The notes: generated by a model not told the origin, from the sequence alone. A stretch of 64,000 nt of DNA from Rutidosis leptorrhynchoides (GCF_046630445.1 NC_092333.1:101127501-101191500), one strand, 5' to 3'. Counted from the first letter of the stretch, positions 27,453 through 41,025 are shown. Made by a program: numbers and translations.

Positions 27453-29873
27453 TCATGATTGTTAAATGATATTTAACTATCTCATTACATATAATTACAA
27501 TTGGTTATATACATAAAATGAGATTACTAACTTAAAGACTTCAAGACTATATACATATATATAACGATTAACGTTGTAATAACTTCTAAATTAAAATGTA
27601 TGTATATGTATTGTATTAATATGTATTAATACACTTTTGAAGGACTTAAACATATATACTAACATACTTATACTCAACAAAGATAGCTATACTCATAATC
27701 TCATTCAATTCCATCAAGAATTTTATTCGTATTCATTCGGTATTTACACCCGTATCATACCCAGCTTCCATACTTAAATACTATGAGTATATACCAATAT
27801 GAAATACCAATTATAGCCTCCTTAGCAGCCCTATGAGTCAGAAGATAAGGATAAACATGATGGAGACTTGTGGAAACCAACATTTAACTTCTAGTTTGTA
27901 TTATTATGCTATATTCCAAATTTTGATAAAGTCTCTTAACCATATACATGAACCACGACTTTTAACACTCTTTTTACTCATTCATATCAGCTATTTAACT
28001 TACCTTCACTCTCATAATACTCACACACAAGAACTCCAAGTATTCTCTCCATTTCTTACTCTTTAAACACTCTTTAAACACACATACTTCAAGTACTAGA
28101 AAATCTTCATTCACTTTGATCATAAACTAGCTTCAAGAACACTTTATTATGAGTTTATAACTTACAACAACAAGAACATAGTTTAGATTAATTCTAAACT
28201 TGTTCACAAACAAACTTAATCCTTCTAACTTGACTTTTAAAATACTTCAACACATGTATTATGACAGTATGTCAAGCTAACATAAGGATATAAAACTTGT
28301 AAACACGAAGAACACCTTAAAACTGAACATACGCCGTCATAGATCATCGGGGGCTATTTTGGGTTTGATTTTAAAAACCTATCTTAAACTTTGAATTAAA
28401 AGATTTAATTTGGTGAAAAATCTTATTTTATATGGATATGAAATATATCCAAAATCCATAGTTAAACTCTAATTGGAAGTATGTTTTTCAAAAGAGTCAT
28501 CAAGATGTCGTTCTTACGACGGATATGACTATCTTCTTGTATTTGACACCTAAGCTGTATTTTTGACTATAAACATATACTTTTTCTGTTTAGATTAATA
28601 AATAACGGTTTGATACAAAACTATGGTAAGTCGAATCACTCAAAACGGATTTGTAACGAAAAAATTATGGGTAAAACAAAATTGGATATTTTTGTTTGTT
28701 TTTAGCTACGGTTTTGATTAATAAAAATGGATGCTAACCTTATCCTAGCTAACTTACCTTGTATCCTACATATATTTATGCATGTCTTGTTCCCAAACTT
28801 ATGGAAATACAATTTATAATAGTCGTGATTAAGTTCTACGACAATATATTATAGTCTTAATAAAGATCTTAAGGCACCATATATATATATATATATATAT
28901 ATGACTTGATCACCGTGGATTCGTATACAAAGTTTTGACATATCATTTTGACTTCTTCTATATATATTATTAGAATGAACTATAAGACACCATTGGTAGT
29001 AATCTCGAGTTAGTTGTGGGTCGAAGTGGATTCCAACATAATATATATACTTTGAGTTGTGATCGAGCCTGAGACATGTATACAATGGGTCGCGGATTGC
29101 TTCAGACAATATACATATTATGTGTCTTATTATATTAAGACAATATATTATAGTGTTAGTAAATTCTAACACAATATACGCATTTATATTTATATATATG
29201 TTTATACTGTTGGACTATTGGACTATTGGACTACGAACATTGGACTACTAACAATGGACAATTAAAAATATCACAAGTATCATAAGTATGGAATATTAAT
29301 TATATATATATATATATATCTTGACACAAGAATATTATTATTAGGTTCGTGAATGTGTCAAAGGCCAAGTCTTATTACCATCTATTCGGAAATCATCACA
29401 AGTGAGTTATAGTCCCATTTTTACTATCTAAATTATTTTGGGATGATAATACATGCAAATTTATAAATGTTTTACAAAATAAGCACAAGTTCATGAAAAT
29501 ACATTCTACGATTGTTTTGTTATACCGGATATCTGTACTTATTATTATTATTATGCTTATTATTATTATTATGCTTGGTAACCTAAGAATTAGTGAAAAA
29601 CACTAATTGACGTGAATCCTAAAGGTAGATCTACGGGCACCAACCACCCCCATTTTCGAATAGTGAAAATGCTTTAGTACTTCGAAGGGTTCTTGTCATA
29701 CATTTGAATAATGGAATGTATGATGCCAGATATCTTAAGCGCTCTATGTTAAGGTCGGTTACCAGGCGACTCATCGTATGAATGATTTTTGCAGTTGTAA
29801 TGATCCTGCGCATTTAATTAAATGAAATCTTGTGGCTTATTAAATGTTATGATTATTATATAGAAACTAAACC

Positions 29874-29878
29874 TATGA
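29874..29878. repeat. Left target duplication of D (TATGA)
   Basis: TATGA before D. It matches 33132-33136, and the uninterrupted B 5' LTR has a single copy (acctatgactcacc). Confidence 0.92.
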
Positions 29879-32800
29879 TGAAATGTCCCGTTCTTATTGA
29901 TTAAAAACGTTCCATATTAATTGATTTCGTTGCGAGGTTTTGACCTCTATATGAGACGTTTTTCAAAGACTGCATTCATTTTTAAAACAAACCTTAACCT
30001 TTATTTCATAAATAAAGGTTTAAAAAGCTTTATGTAGATTATCAAATAATGATAATCTAAAATATCCTGTTTACACACGACCATTACATAATGGTTTACA
30101 ATACAAATATGTTACATCGAAATCAGTTTCTTGAATGCGGTTTTTACACAATATCATACAAACATGGACTCCAAATCTTGACCTTATTTTAGTATGCAAC
30201 AGCGGAAGCTCTTAGTATTTACCTGAGAATAAACATGCTTTAAACGTCAACAAAAACGTTGGTGAGTTATAGGTTTAACCTATATATATCAAATCGTAAC
30301 AATAGACCACAAGATTTCATATTTCAATACACATCCCATACATAGAGATAAAAATCATTCATATGGTGAACACCTGGTAACCGACATTAACAAGATGCAT
30401 ATATATAAGAATATCCCCATCATTCCGGGACACCCTTCGGATATGATATAAATTTTGAAGTACTAAAGCATCTGGTACTTTGGATGGGGTTTGTTAGGCC
30501 CAATAGATCTATCTTTAGGATTCGCGTCAATTAGGGTGTCTGTTCCCTAATTCTTAGATTACCAGACTTAATAAAAAGGGGCATATTCGATTTCGATAAT
30601 TCAACCATAGAATGTAGTTTCACGTACTTGTGTCTATTTTGTAAATCATTTATAAAACCTGCATGTATTCTCATCCCAAAAATATTAGATTTTAAAAGTG
30701 GGACTATAACTCACTTTCACAGATTTTTACTTCGTCGGGAAGTAAGACTTGGCCACTGGTTGATTAACGAACCTATAACAATATATACATATATATCAAA
30801 GTATGTTCAAAATATATTTACAACACTTTTAATATATTTTGATGTTTTAAGTTTATTAAGTCAGCTGTCCTCGTTAGTAACCTACAACTAGTTGTCCACA
30901 GTTAGATGTACAGAAATAAATCGATAAATATTATCTTGAATCAATCCACGACCCAGTGTATACGTATCTCAGTATTGATCACAACTTAAACTATATATAT
31001 TTTGGAATCAACCTCAACCCTGTATAGCTAACTCCAACATTCACATATAGAGTGTCTATGGTTGTTCCGAAATATATATAGATGTGTCGACATGATAGGT
31101 CGAAACATTGTATACGTGTCTATGGTATCTCAAGATTACATAATATACAATACAAGTTGATTAAGTTATGGTTGGAATAGATTTGTTACCAATTTTCACG
31201 TAGCTAAAATGAGAAAAATTATCCAATCTTGTTTTACCCATAACTTCTTCATTTTAAATCCGTTTTGAGTGAATCAAATTGCTATGGTTTCATATTGAAC
31301 TCTATTTTATGAATCGAAACATAAAAAGTATAGGTTTATAGTCGGAAAAATAAGTTACAATTCGTTTTTGTAAAGGTAGTCATTTCAGTCGAAAAAACGA
31401 CGTCTAGATGACCATTTTAGAAAACATACTTCCACTTTGAGTTTAACCATAATTTTTGGATATAGTTTCATGTTCATAATAAAAATCATTTTCTCAGAAT
31501 AACAACTTTTAAATCAAAGTTTATCATAGTTTTTAATTAACTAACCCAAAACAGCCCGCGGTGTTACTACGACGGCGTAAATCCGGTTTTACGGTGTTTT
31601 TCGTGTTTCCAGGTTTTAAATCATTAAGTTAGCATATCATATAGATATAGAACATGTGTTTAGTTGATTTTAAAAGTCAATTTAGAAGGATTAACTTTTG
31701 TTTGCGAACAAGTTTAGAATTAACTAAACTATGTTCTAGTGATTACAAGTTTAAACCTTCGAATAAGATAGCTTTATATGTATGAATCGAATGATGTTAT
31801 GAACATCATTAATACCTTAAGTTCCTTGGATAAACCTACTAGAAAAGAGAAAAATGGATCTAGCTTCAATGGATCCTTGGATGGCTCGAAGTTCTTGAAG
31901 CAGAATCATGACACGAAAACAAGTTCAAGTAAGATCATCACTTGAAATAAGATTGTTATAGTTATAGAAATTGAACCAAAGTTTGAATATGATTATTACC
32001 TTGTATTAGAATGATAACCTACTGTAAGAAACAAAGATTTATTGAGGTTGGATGATCACCTTACAAGATTGGAAGTGAGCTAGCAAACTTGAAAGTATTC
32101 TTGATTTTATGAAACTAGAACTTTTGGAATTTATGAAGAACACTTAGAACTTGAAGATAGAACTTGAGAGAGATCAATTAGATGAAGAAAATTGAAGAAT
32201 GAAAGTGTTTGTAGGTATTTTTGGTCGTTGGTGTATGGATTAGATATAAAGGATATGTAATTTTGTTTTCATGTAAATAAGTCATGAATGATTACTCATA
32301 TTTTTGTAATTTTATGAGATATTTCATGCTAGTTGCCAAATGATGGTTCCCACATGTGTTAGGTGACTCACATGGGCTGCTAAGAGCTGATCATTGGAGT
32401 GTATATACCAATAGTACATACATCTAAAAGCTGTGTATTGTACGAGTACGAATACGGGTGCATACGAGTAGAATTGTTGATGAAACTGAACGAGGATGTA
32501 ATTGTAAGCATTTTTGTTAAGCAGAAGTATTTTGATAAGTGTATTGAAGTCTTTTAAAAGTGTATAAATACATATTAAAACACTACATGTATATACATTT
32601 TAACTGAGTCGTTAAGTCATCGTTAGTCATTACATGTAAGTGTTGTTTTGAAACCTTTAGGTTAACGATCTTGTTAAATGTTGTTAACCCAATGTTTATA
32701 ATATCAAATGAGATTTTAAATTATAATATTATCATGATATTATCATGTATGAATATCTCTTGATATGATATATATACATTAAATGTCTTTACAACGATAA

Positions 32801-33131
32801 TCGTTACATATATGTCTCGTTTAAAAATCATTAAGGTAGTAGTCTTGTTTTTACATATGTAGTTCATTGTTAATATACTTAATGATATGTTTAATTATCA
32901 TAGTATCATGTTAACTATATATATATCCATATATATGTCATCATATAGTTTTTACAAGTTTTAACGTTCGTGAATCACCGGTCAACTTGGGTGGTCAATT
33001 GTCTATATGAAACATATTTCAATTAATCAAGTCTTAACAAGTTTGATTGTTTAACATGTTGGAAACATTTAATCATGTAAATATCAATCTCAATTAATAT
33101 ATATAAACATGGAAAAGTTCGGGTCACTACA
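29879..33131 (-). mobile_element. Element D: solo LTR of the B family
   Basis: On the minus strand it reads TGTAGTGACCCGAAC...CGGGACATTTCA, 3,253 bp, with TATGA on both sides (29874-29878 and 33132-33136). No primer site or interior is attached, so it is a solo LTR left by recombination between two LTRs. It contains the family blocks ggtcaaaacctcgcaacg, the reversed B middle module (about 30880-31150) and the cagcggaagct word. It lies inside the 3' LTR of B in opposite orientation, so it came after B. It is diverged from B and closer to the remnant at 6271-6601. Confidence 0.93.
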
Positions 33132-33515
33132 TATGACTCACCAACAATTTTGTTGACTTTTTAAGCATGTTTATTCTCAGGTGATTATTAGAAAGCTTCC
33201 GCTGTTGCATGTTTACTAAGCGTCAAGATTTGGAATCATCATGCTTTTCTAAATAAATAAACTTGCATTCGGGAATTGTATTTGTAATATATTGTTGACA
33301 AGTATGTAATGCTGTGTGTAAAATACATGTATTTTGAGGAGATTGTCTTTGATCGACAATCAAAACTTATGCTTTTAAACCTTTATTCAATAATAAAGGT
33401 TATGGCTATTTTAAAATGAATGCAAGCTTTGAAAACATCTCATATAGAGGTCAAAACCTCGCAAAGAAATCAATTAATATGAAACGTTTATAATTAATAT
33501 GAACGGGGCATTTCA
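33132..33515 (+). repeat. 3' LTR of B, last segment
   Basis: The segment starts with the second TATGA of the D site and ends acggggcatttca. It includes the tctcatatagaggtcaaaacctcgc block. The right target duplication GTTCA follows. Confidence 0.94.
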
Positions 33516-33520
33516 GTTCA
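33516..33520. repeat. Right target duplication of B (GTTCA)
   Basis: GTTCA directly after the CA of the 3' LTR. It pairs with 8714-8718 across nearly 25 kb, including the nested C and D. Confidence 0.95.
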
Positions 33521-34090
<570 letters not shown>

Positions 34091-34124
34091 CCGTAATAAA
34101 CTATATATAACTTATTATAATATA

Positions 34125-36385
34125 TTTTTTTTTGGAAAAGCAAACAAATATATTAGAACACTAAAAACAGCACAAAGAGAAACACATACAAAGTGATACG
34201 AATTGCAGCCCTAAATAAACGCTTGAGAAACCCTACGTATTTACAATTGAATAGCCTATGTAAAATAAGATTGTAGCATACCTAACTACCCCAATGACCA
34301 ATCTAAGACGCGTAAATTCTAGAATTTGACAACCATTCTAGCCATTCGATTTTCTTGTCTTTAACCCGATGTGATATCCATTCAAATGACTTGACTTGTA
34401 TCTCGTTTAAAACCAATGGTGGGCTCCAACTATCGCCTTTAAAAACCTTTTGATTTCTATTTTTCCAAGGGAGATAGCCGCACAACCATTCCATCGTTTG
34501 CCATAATTTCTTCCCGAATTCAGTCATAGGTTGTAGTGTATTGCCAGGAAACGTTTCACCCAAACTCAAATTTGATACATTACCAAGATTCCACAACTTA
34601 TACACCCGCTACCGCACTTCGAAAGCATATTTACACAACATCAAGGAGTGATCCACCGATTCGATACCTCATCACAAAGAGGGCATCTAACCATGTGAAG
34701 AGCAATTCCTCTCTTGTCCAATTCCGTCCGCACATGTAATCTACGTTTTAAGGCTCTCCAAATGAAGATTTCAATTTTTTTTCGGCACCCAACTATTACG
34801 CAAAGTAGCTTTTGTTCCTGTTGTAATGTTGTTTGCAAGGCTTGAATCATCAATTATAGAGGATAGTTTTCGGACAGTTAAAATTCCATTGGTTGATTTT
34901 GTCCATCTCCACGAATCACAGTTCTGACGATTAAAGGAACAAGATGAAATTAAATTGATTAATTCTTCAAGCTCACCCAAGCTGCGCCTCTCGATTGTCG
35001 AAGCCAATTCCGCTTCCAGCTTGTATTTTCTTCATTATCTTCCAATCTATCCTTTATTGTAACCCTTTTATTAGCCTGTAATCTATATAATCTCGCAAAT
35101 CTGTCCCTACGTCTACTGCCCCCGATCCAACACTCATCCCAAAACGCTGTATCTTCTCCGTTACCAATAATTTTTGAAAACGAGTTTGAAAAATTAATGC
35201 CACTGTTATCCATCTCACCACATGCAAAAATAATTCTCGACCAAGTACTCCCATATGGAGTCTGCTATGAAGCGTGAATGCTAGAAAAACCACCACATGA
35301 ACCATAGAGACTTTTAATAATTTTTACCCATAATGCCCCCGGTTCGGTTTTAAACCTCCACTACCATTTCCCAAGTAAAGCAAGATTTTTACTATTAAGA
35401 GATCCGAGATTTAACCCCCCATTCCCGTATGGAAAAAGCACATTTTCCCATTTAACCCACGATATTTTGTTTTCTGACCCCGTCCCGCCCAAAAAGAAAG
35501 AATGTCTAATTTCTTCAAGAGTTTTAAGAATACATACCGGAGCACGATAGAGTAAGAAATAGTACGGGGGAGGCTATTAAGGACTGACTTCACGAGAGTA
35601 ACCCGACCACCAAAGGACACCGTTTTAGCTTTCCAATCCGATAATCTACCCTTAAATTTTTCAATAACAGGCTCCCAATTTTTCGCCCTACTCATTTTAG
35701 CTCCAACCGACAAACCGAGATAATTAAAAGGCAATTTACCTTTTGAACAGTTAAACCATGTCGAGATGTTTCCTACTTCACTTTTCAATACATCAATTCC
35801 AAAAAGTTGACTTTTTGGTAATTTATTTGCAAACCTGAAGTTAGCTCAAAGCATTTAAGTAATTTCATTAGATTTTCCACATTAGTATCATTCCAATTGT
35901 CAAAAAAGACGGTATCATCCGCATATTGCAAATGAGTGATAATAACTTTATCTCGCCCTACCTCCACACCTTTGAAGACACCTTTTTGGATCGCAACATT
36001 GGTTAAGAAATTCAAACCTTTCGCCGCGAGTATGAACAAAAATGGTGATAATGGATCGCCTTATCTAACGCCTCGACCAAGATTAAATTCTTTAGTATAG
36101 GAGCCGTTGATTAAAATAGAAACGCTTGCCAACTTCAAACATGTCATAATCCATTTTCTCCACTTTTCCCCAAATCCCATACATTGCATAACCTCAAATA
36201 AAAAGTCTCAACTCAAACTATCGAACGCTTTTTCGAAGTCGACCTTAAAAACTACCCTTCTACTTTTTGTGGTGCAGATAATCGATGACCTCGTTCGCAA
36301 CTAGTATATACCTTCCTTAAAAAAAACACTTTGCTCCCCACCTATTAGTTTGTGCATTATTTTTCTTATACGAATTGACAGTGAT
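34125..36385 (-). mobile_element. LINE E: 5'-truncated L1-type retrotransposon
   Basis: On the minus strand the piece has reverse transcriptase fragments (LQYADDTVFF near 35930), a maturation region, a zinc-binding region (RCPLCDE near 34690) and an end region (KKIEWLEWL near 34330). It finishes with gtttgcttttcc and an A-run (plus-strand T-run 34125-34133). The frame is broken by many shifts and stops, so it is a pseudogene. The 5' endonuclease part and the start are missing. No target duplication was found with certainty. Upstream ORF pieces lie at 35411-35788 and 35785-36039. Confidence 0.85.
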
Positions 36386-36549
36386 TTCTGGTGATGTATA
36401 AGAGTTTGTTCATGATGCCGGTGAGGATGTCAGAGATACTTGCTTTTTAGATGTTCTGTTTCTTGTGGATGATTCAGCTATGGTGGACAAGTCTGACAAC
36501 TCGTGCTTCCGTGATACGGTCTGGCAACTCGTTCTTTCGTGATTTTGGT
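36386..36549. other. Short stretch without visible features
   Basis: No gene, tRNA or clear repeat is seen between LINE E and the gagatctc-rich repeat. Confidence 0.5.
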
Positions 36550-36946
36550 CAAGGCAGTGTTGTAAATCTCCCGAGATCTCCCCCGAGATCTCGTTTTTAG
36601 AAGGCAACCGAGACGAGATGTTCATCTCCCGAGATTTCTCGGTCAACGGGGTCAAACTTAGTCAAAGCCATGATTTCTCGGTTTTTTTTGCCAATTTGTA
36701 AAATTTTCTTGTAAAATTCGTAATTTCTAAGATTTTCTCGCTCATTTCTTGGATATTTTTGTAAAATCTCGTATAAATGTATATAAACATACATATATTT
36801 ATGTTTTTATGTGTATTTATATTAAAAAAACTATAAAGTCAAAGTAAGTCAACGTCCGAGATCTCCCCGAGATTATTCCGAGATGCCGAGATCTCCATAA
36901 AAAAGTCCAAACGAGATCTCTCCGAGATCCGAATTCTCCAACCTTG
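36550..36946. repeat. MITE-like element rich in GAGATCTC palindromes
   Basis: Both ends carry related sequence in opposite orientation: caaggcagtgttgtaaatc at the left and, reversed, caaggttggagaattc at the right. Between them are at least five cgagatctc-type words on both sides of an AT-rich core. No clean target duplication was found. The palindromes suggest a foldback transposon without coding capacity; superfamily unknown. Confidence 0.5.
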
Positions 36947-37829
36947 GGTCAGGGGTAGAACATGTAATGGAAAGATAGGTGCACCCGCCCCATCTTGATT
37001 TCAAGAAAAAAAATACACTAATTTTTTTTTATTACTAAAATTGAAGGTTTTTATCAGCGTTTACCCTTGTCAATGAAAGTTTTTTCAGGTTTGAACAACC
37101 ACCCATCTATAGTCGGGTTCAAATTCTACCACTGATGTTGGTGCCTCAGGTAAATCGGTTAAGTTCATTAAGGTTGAAAAGATATTAATTAAGATGAGTG
37201 TTTAGGGTTTATCAAGTTTATGGTGAGTATGGAAAATCATGGGTTGCTTTTCCCCTTCTTAGTTCGATCGTTTATGGTTGCTAATTATTTTTTAAGCTTA
37301 GTTATTTGGTTTTCGTTGTTTTAGGGTTGTTTTGGCTTTTTTTTTTTTTTTTTTTTTTATGTTGGTGTTTGATTTCTTTCATCAAAGAGGCATATTTTCT
37401 TTTGAAAAAATAACTAAAGAAAAAAACTATATATAGACATATATGTATCTGATAAAGACGCGAGATTGGCAGCTCACATTGGAACCGACAGATTTAATTT
37501 ACGTAGTTGTGTAATTTTATTTATAGCCTTGATTGATGGATTGATGCTTACGTTTTCGGCAAACGATTCCAAACATTAGTAATAGTCAAAGTCAAAGACG
37601 GACGTTTAGGCGCATGGTATGGCATTTTTTTAATAGCACATTGTATGGCATTCTAATTCTCCAATACGGCTCTAGTTATTGAGTCGACAGCAAGCGTCGA
37701 TTTATTGACGACTTGACTGACCTTTAGAGCCAAAAGTAAATTTAAGGCAGTATTTAAAACCCCATGAAAATTTGATTTTACCATTTTCATAGCGTCTCAA
37801 TTTTATTTATTTTTGTAAAAAAAAAATTC
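36947..37829. other. Intergenic, no gene
   Basis: AT-rich sequence with a T-run near 37339-37358. Short open frames do not look like genes. Confidence 0.5.
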
Positions 37830-38045
37830 CTACTTATTGGCCGGAGGTCCACTCGGAAACAATCTCTCTATCCATCGAATAGGGAGAGGGATGACTTTCT
37901 CTACTTTTGAGAGTGTTTCCACTCTGGGTGGAGAAATGACTTGTCTTTATTCTCGGATAGGAGAAGGATTGTCTACATCTCACCTCCCTCATACACCATC
38001 TATGTGTTATTGGATTTTGTTGTTGTTGCTCGAACAGTCGAACGA
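37830..38045 (+). mobile_element. SINE-like fragment with GTT tail
   Basis: The body has ggaggtccactcggaaac, ctctatcc, a tctacatctcacctcc block and then gggttttgttgttgttg-type tail (here ttggattttgttgttgttgc). Plant SINEs of the type first described in the nightshade family end this way. The tRNA-like head is not visible, so the copy is probably 5'-truncated. The 73-codon ORF in it is a shadow. The identification rests on remembered pattern. Confidence 0.5.
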
Positions 38046-38187
38046 GTCTCCCATTTGATAAAACGATTCTTATCCTTAAATAAATATTAGTATGATATGA
38101 TTAGATCATGATTATTATGAAATGAAATAATGAGGTGGGAACCTGCGATAAGTGCATTAATATTCTTCTTACGACGAGATATATTTG

Positions 38188-38524
38188 AGGTATGTTTGAC
38201 AAAACTAGTTGGTAGATGAGGAGTATTTTTAGCTTGTAGTTGGTATTTTTTAGTTTTTAGCTCGCAACTTTTAGCTGATAGTTGGTAGCTGTTAGTTTTT
38301 TAGATATATTTTGATTTTTGATAGAATAGCTGAATCTGCTAAATAAATAACAATATGACAAAAAACTAAAGAATAGTTTTAGTAGTTTTTAGCTTTTAGT
38401 TTTTTTCCTGTGTCTAAAAGTTTTAAGCTCTTTTAACTAAACAGAGTTTTTTTTTATTAAATATAAGTATTTTAATAAAAGTTAAAAGCTCCTAAAAGTT
38501 AAAAGCTTCACACTAAACACATCT
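38188..38524. mobile_element. MITE-like element (hAT-like ends)
   Basis: The left end reads ggtatgtttgacaaaactag and the right end, reversed, gatgtgtttagtgtgaagc; the two are imperfect inverted copies. The interior is made of tttagct/agctttta words on both halves, which can fold. No 8-bp target duplication was confirmed. Confidence 0.5.
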
Positions 38525-38711
38525 ATACAATAATAAGACATATTATTTGTTATCATAATAACCATATACATATGTATTTTCCTATTTTCCTCATGCCTAT
38601 GGAGAAGTGAGAAACACTGATCACATCAATATTTACTTTTTTACAATTTTTATAACTAAAGCAAACGTGGGTTTGGATGAACCCTTACTTTTGGTTTAGG
38701 TGTTACATGCT

Positions 38712-39126
38712 AATTCGGTTTTGTTTCTTTTTTGATATGGGTGTTAAACTGTTAATATGTTGGTTTGTTGATTCTCGTTTATTTTGTTTCGTTTGCTTGT
38801 TGGAAATTTGGTGAACGTTTTGTTAGGCATTGGCTTTGTTTGGGCTCAGATCGTGGGTTAATTCCTCCTCTCCGGGTACCTTTATTAGTAGCAAGTCTGC
38901 CAATGTACTATCGTACTCTTTTACGTCTCGAACAGGTAAAGGTGTGCACGTTGATAAAGTGGACGATATAACTTCTCGTTCGAATGAAAGAAATCGTAAG
39001 GGTTCATTCAAAGCCGGTTAATTCGGTTTTGCTTCTTTTTAGTTTAGGTGTTAGTATTTTGGTTTCTTGATTCCCGTTTGTTTCATTTCATTTGCTTATT
39101 GTAATTTGGTGCTCATTTTGTTCGGC
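38712..39126 (+). repeat. Direct repeat pair, units about 110 bp
   Basis: The unit at 38712-38829 (aattcggttttgtttc...gaacgttttgtt) recurs at 39020-39126 (aattcggttttgcttc...tcattttgttcggc) with substitutions. About 190 bp without such similarity separate them. Origin unknown. Confidence 0.65.
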
Positions 39127-40270
39127 TTCGGCCATGTTTGAGCTTGGATAGAGTTAAATAATTCTTAATTTGGTCTAGTATTTCTTACTCATTTCGAGCC
39201 CATTGTGCATCGTTTGTATGTTCCGGTTTATGGATCCTTCATTATTCGATGAAAGTTTCCTATATTTTAATAGTAACCATTATTTTGGTCGGAATAAAAA
39301 CAATGAAGAGAAAGGAAACTTAAGAGAAATGATGTCTTTAAGTTTTTATTTAGAAAATAAGTTTGTCTCGAAGAACCAACAAAGAGGCCCGTCCTCTTAT
39401 TGTTTGTGTCAATACTCAACTTGTCAGGGCGGCCACTTCGCGATATTGTGCCAATTCCAGTTTTGAACTACCGCATACTTGTTTAAAAGAAAACTCTTAA
39501 CTATGTCCGGAAGCTAGAGCATGTCCGGAGCGTACCACTCTGTCACTAGAAGATCATTCAATCGATCTTTGTAAGTAAGTAACACTTTCATCCAACCCTT
39601 ATCTCATTTTCCTTCTATCGTCGAGGAAATGTCGGGATGTTGTTAAGGCCAAAAAAATTTTTATCTTACATTTCTTACGCTCAAATAGAAATGAAATTCG
39701 TGCTCAGTTCAAGTCATCTGTCTTTGATGGGTTTAGCTCTCGAGGTGTACTAGCTTTGATGAGCTAAGTGAAATGGAAGTCGATTTTGAATTAGGTACGC
39801 TTGCCCATGTCGATTACACAAAGGGGGTTGGTAAGAACTGAGGCACAATGCCCCTCTTAAGTGGGCCTACCTGTGAAGCAACACGAATTTGCCCCTTCTT
39901 TATAGTCGATTTTGAATCGTGCTGATAATGTGTTGATATTTAGTAGTTTATAACTACCTTTAGTAACATATTCTCCAATTAAGAATTTGTAATTGTATGT
40001 AAGAATAACTAAAGGAAGTATACTATAAGGAGTATCTTGAAATTAGTGCATCTGCTTACATTCATCGGTGTACATTTATACTACTTAATTTACTGTACAA
40101 ACAATGTTCGTATTTATTATGCTAGTAGATCGTTTATTACTTAAGTAGTTAAAACATTCTGTAGCCATCAAATTGATCAGACACACTTGAGTTTTGAAGA
40201 TATATATCATAACACATATCTTGACTTTTGTGTACATATTATAACAATTACCATATTATATAAGTAGGTC
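39127..40270. other. Intergenic, no gene
   Basis: Short ORFs such as 39203-39466 show no recognisable motif and lack signs of splicing. No clear repeat ends were found. Confidence 0.45.
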
Positions 40271-40334
40271 TTTGTCGTTGTTGTTGTCGTCGTTGTTATC
40301 GTCGTCACAGCCGTCGTCGTCGTCATCATTACTA

Positions 40335-40375
<41 letters not shown>

Positions 40376-40376
40376 C
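40271..40376. repeat. (GTT/GTC)n-(ATT)n microsatellite
   Basis: Imperfect gtcgttgttgtcgtcg units pass into a run of about 14 ATT units. Confidence 0.9.
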
Positions 40377-40673
40377 CCTATTACTATTTTACAAAGTTAC
40401 TACTGCTACTTGTGAGATTACTGTAGCGATTGTCCTGAAATGTCTTTTTCAATTTTTTTTATTATTACTATTATTATTAAACTTCTAGTTCCATGTTTGG
40501 AATTTCGGAAGGGCAAGTAATCCAATCTTATATGCTATCGTACACAACCCATCAGAATAACCCATCAGAATTATCCTCTGTTATTTTCAACCCTTCACTA
40601 GTCACCCCAAAATTCGAACTCGGGACCTCGTAACAGTTGTTATTATTATAATTCAAACTAATAATAATTTCAA

Positions 40674-40705
40674 CTAGAAAAATATTTGACCGCGCGTTGC
40701 GGCGG
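40674..40705 (-). mobile_element. Possible Helitron 3' end
   Basis: On the minus strand a GC-rich foldback, ccgccgcaacgcgcgg, is followed by an AT-rich spacer and CTAG, then T. This is the layout of Helitron 3' ends. The partner 5' end was not found, so the extent is unknown. A similar GC word (cgcaacgcggg, minus) lies near 40940. Confidence 0.45.
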
Positions 40706-41025
40706 TTTAGTTTGGTTGTGTTCGGGTATGCATTGTTTAATACCTTATTTGAAAATTGATTTGTGTATGGACATAGCTAACATATTATTGATTATGTAAC
40801 TGGTTATGCATAACTACTGAGTATATAGGTACTGCTTATTACATATGACAACTACTACTTACTACTTACTACTTACGACATACTTACTACTATATATATT
40901 TGGATATACGTTGCTTGATACTTAATATATCTAATGGCCCCCGCGTTGCGTTCGGTGGAACATTTTAACATATTTTAAGAAACTAATGTTGACCGAAAAG
41001 TGAGTAAAAAAATTGCGAAAAATGG

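Larger units (their letters stand above)
27448..29878 (+). repeat. 3' LTR of B, middle segment
   Basis: This segment continues the B LTR from the C insertion to the D insertion. It lacks about 265 bp present in the 5' LTR at 9623-9887; the join is at about 28142-28146, with a short shared 'ctt' at the break. Several point differences and TA-tract length changes show that B is clearly older than C. Confidence 0.93.
8719..33515 (+). mobile_element. Element B: Tekay-like chromovirus, nested
   Basis: This is a full-length Ty3/Gypsy element: 5' LTR 8719-11974, internal region 11975-17747, 3' LTR 17748-33515 interrupted twice. GTTCA flanks both ends (8714-8718 and 33516-33520), which proves a single insertion. 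The order gag, protease, reverse transcriptase, RNase H, integrase, chromodomain, with an initiator-tRNA primer site, places it in the chromoviruses, probably Tekay. Without the nested elements B would be about 12 kb. All stops found in gag-pol are single-codon changes, so this copy cannot make its proteins, but its LTRs may still be transcribed. Confidence 0.95.

Noticed and set aside
37837-38058. 73-codon ORF as a gene
   Set aside because: The sequence matches the remembered body of a plant SINE with a GTT tail.
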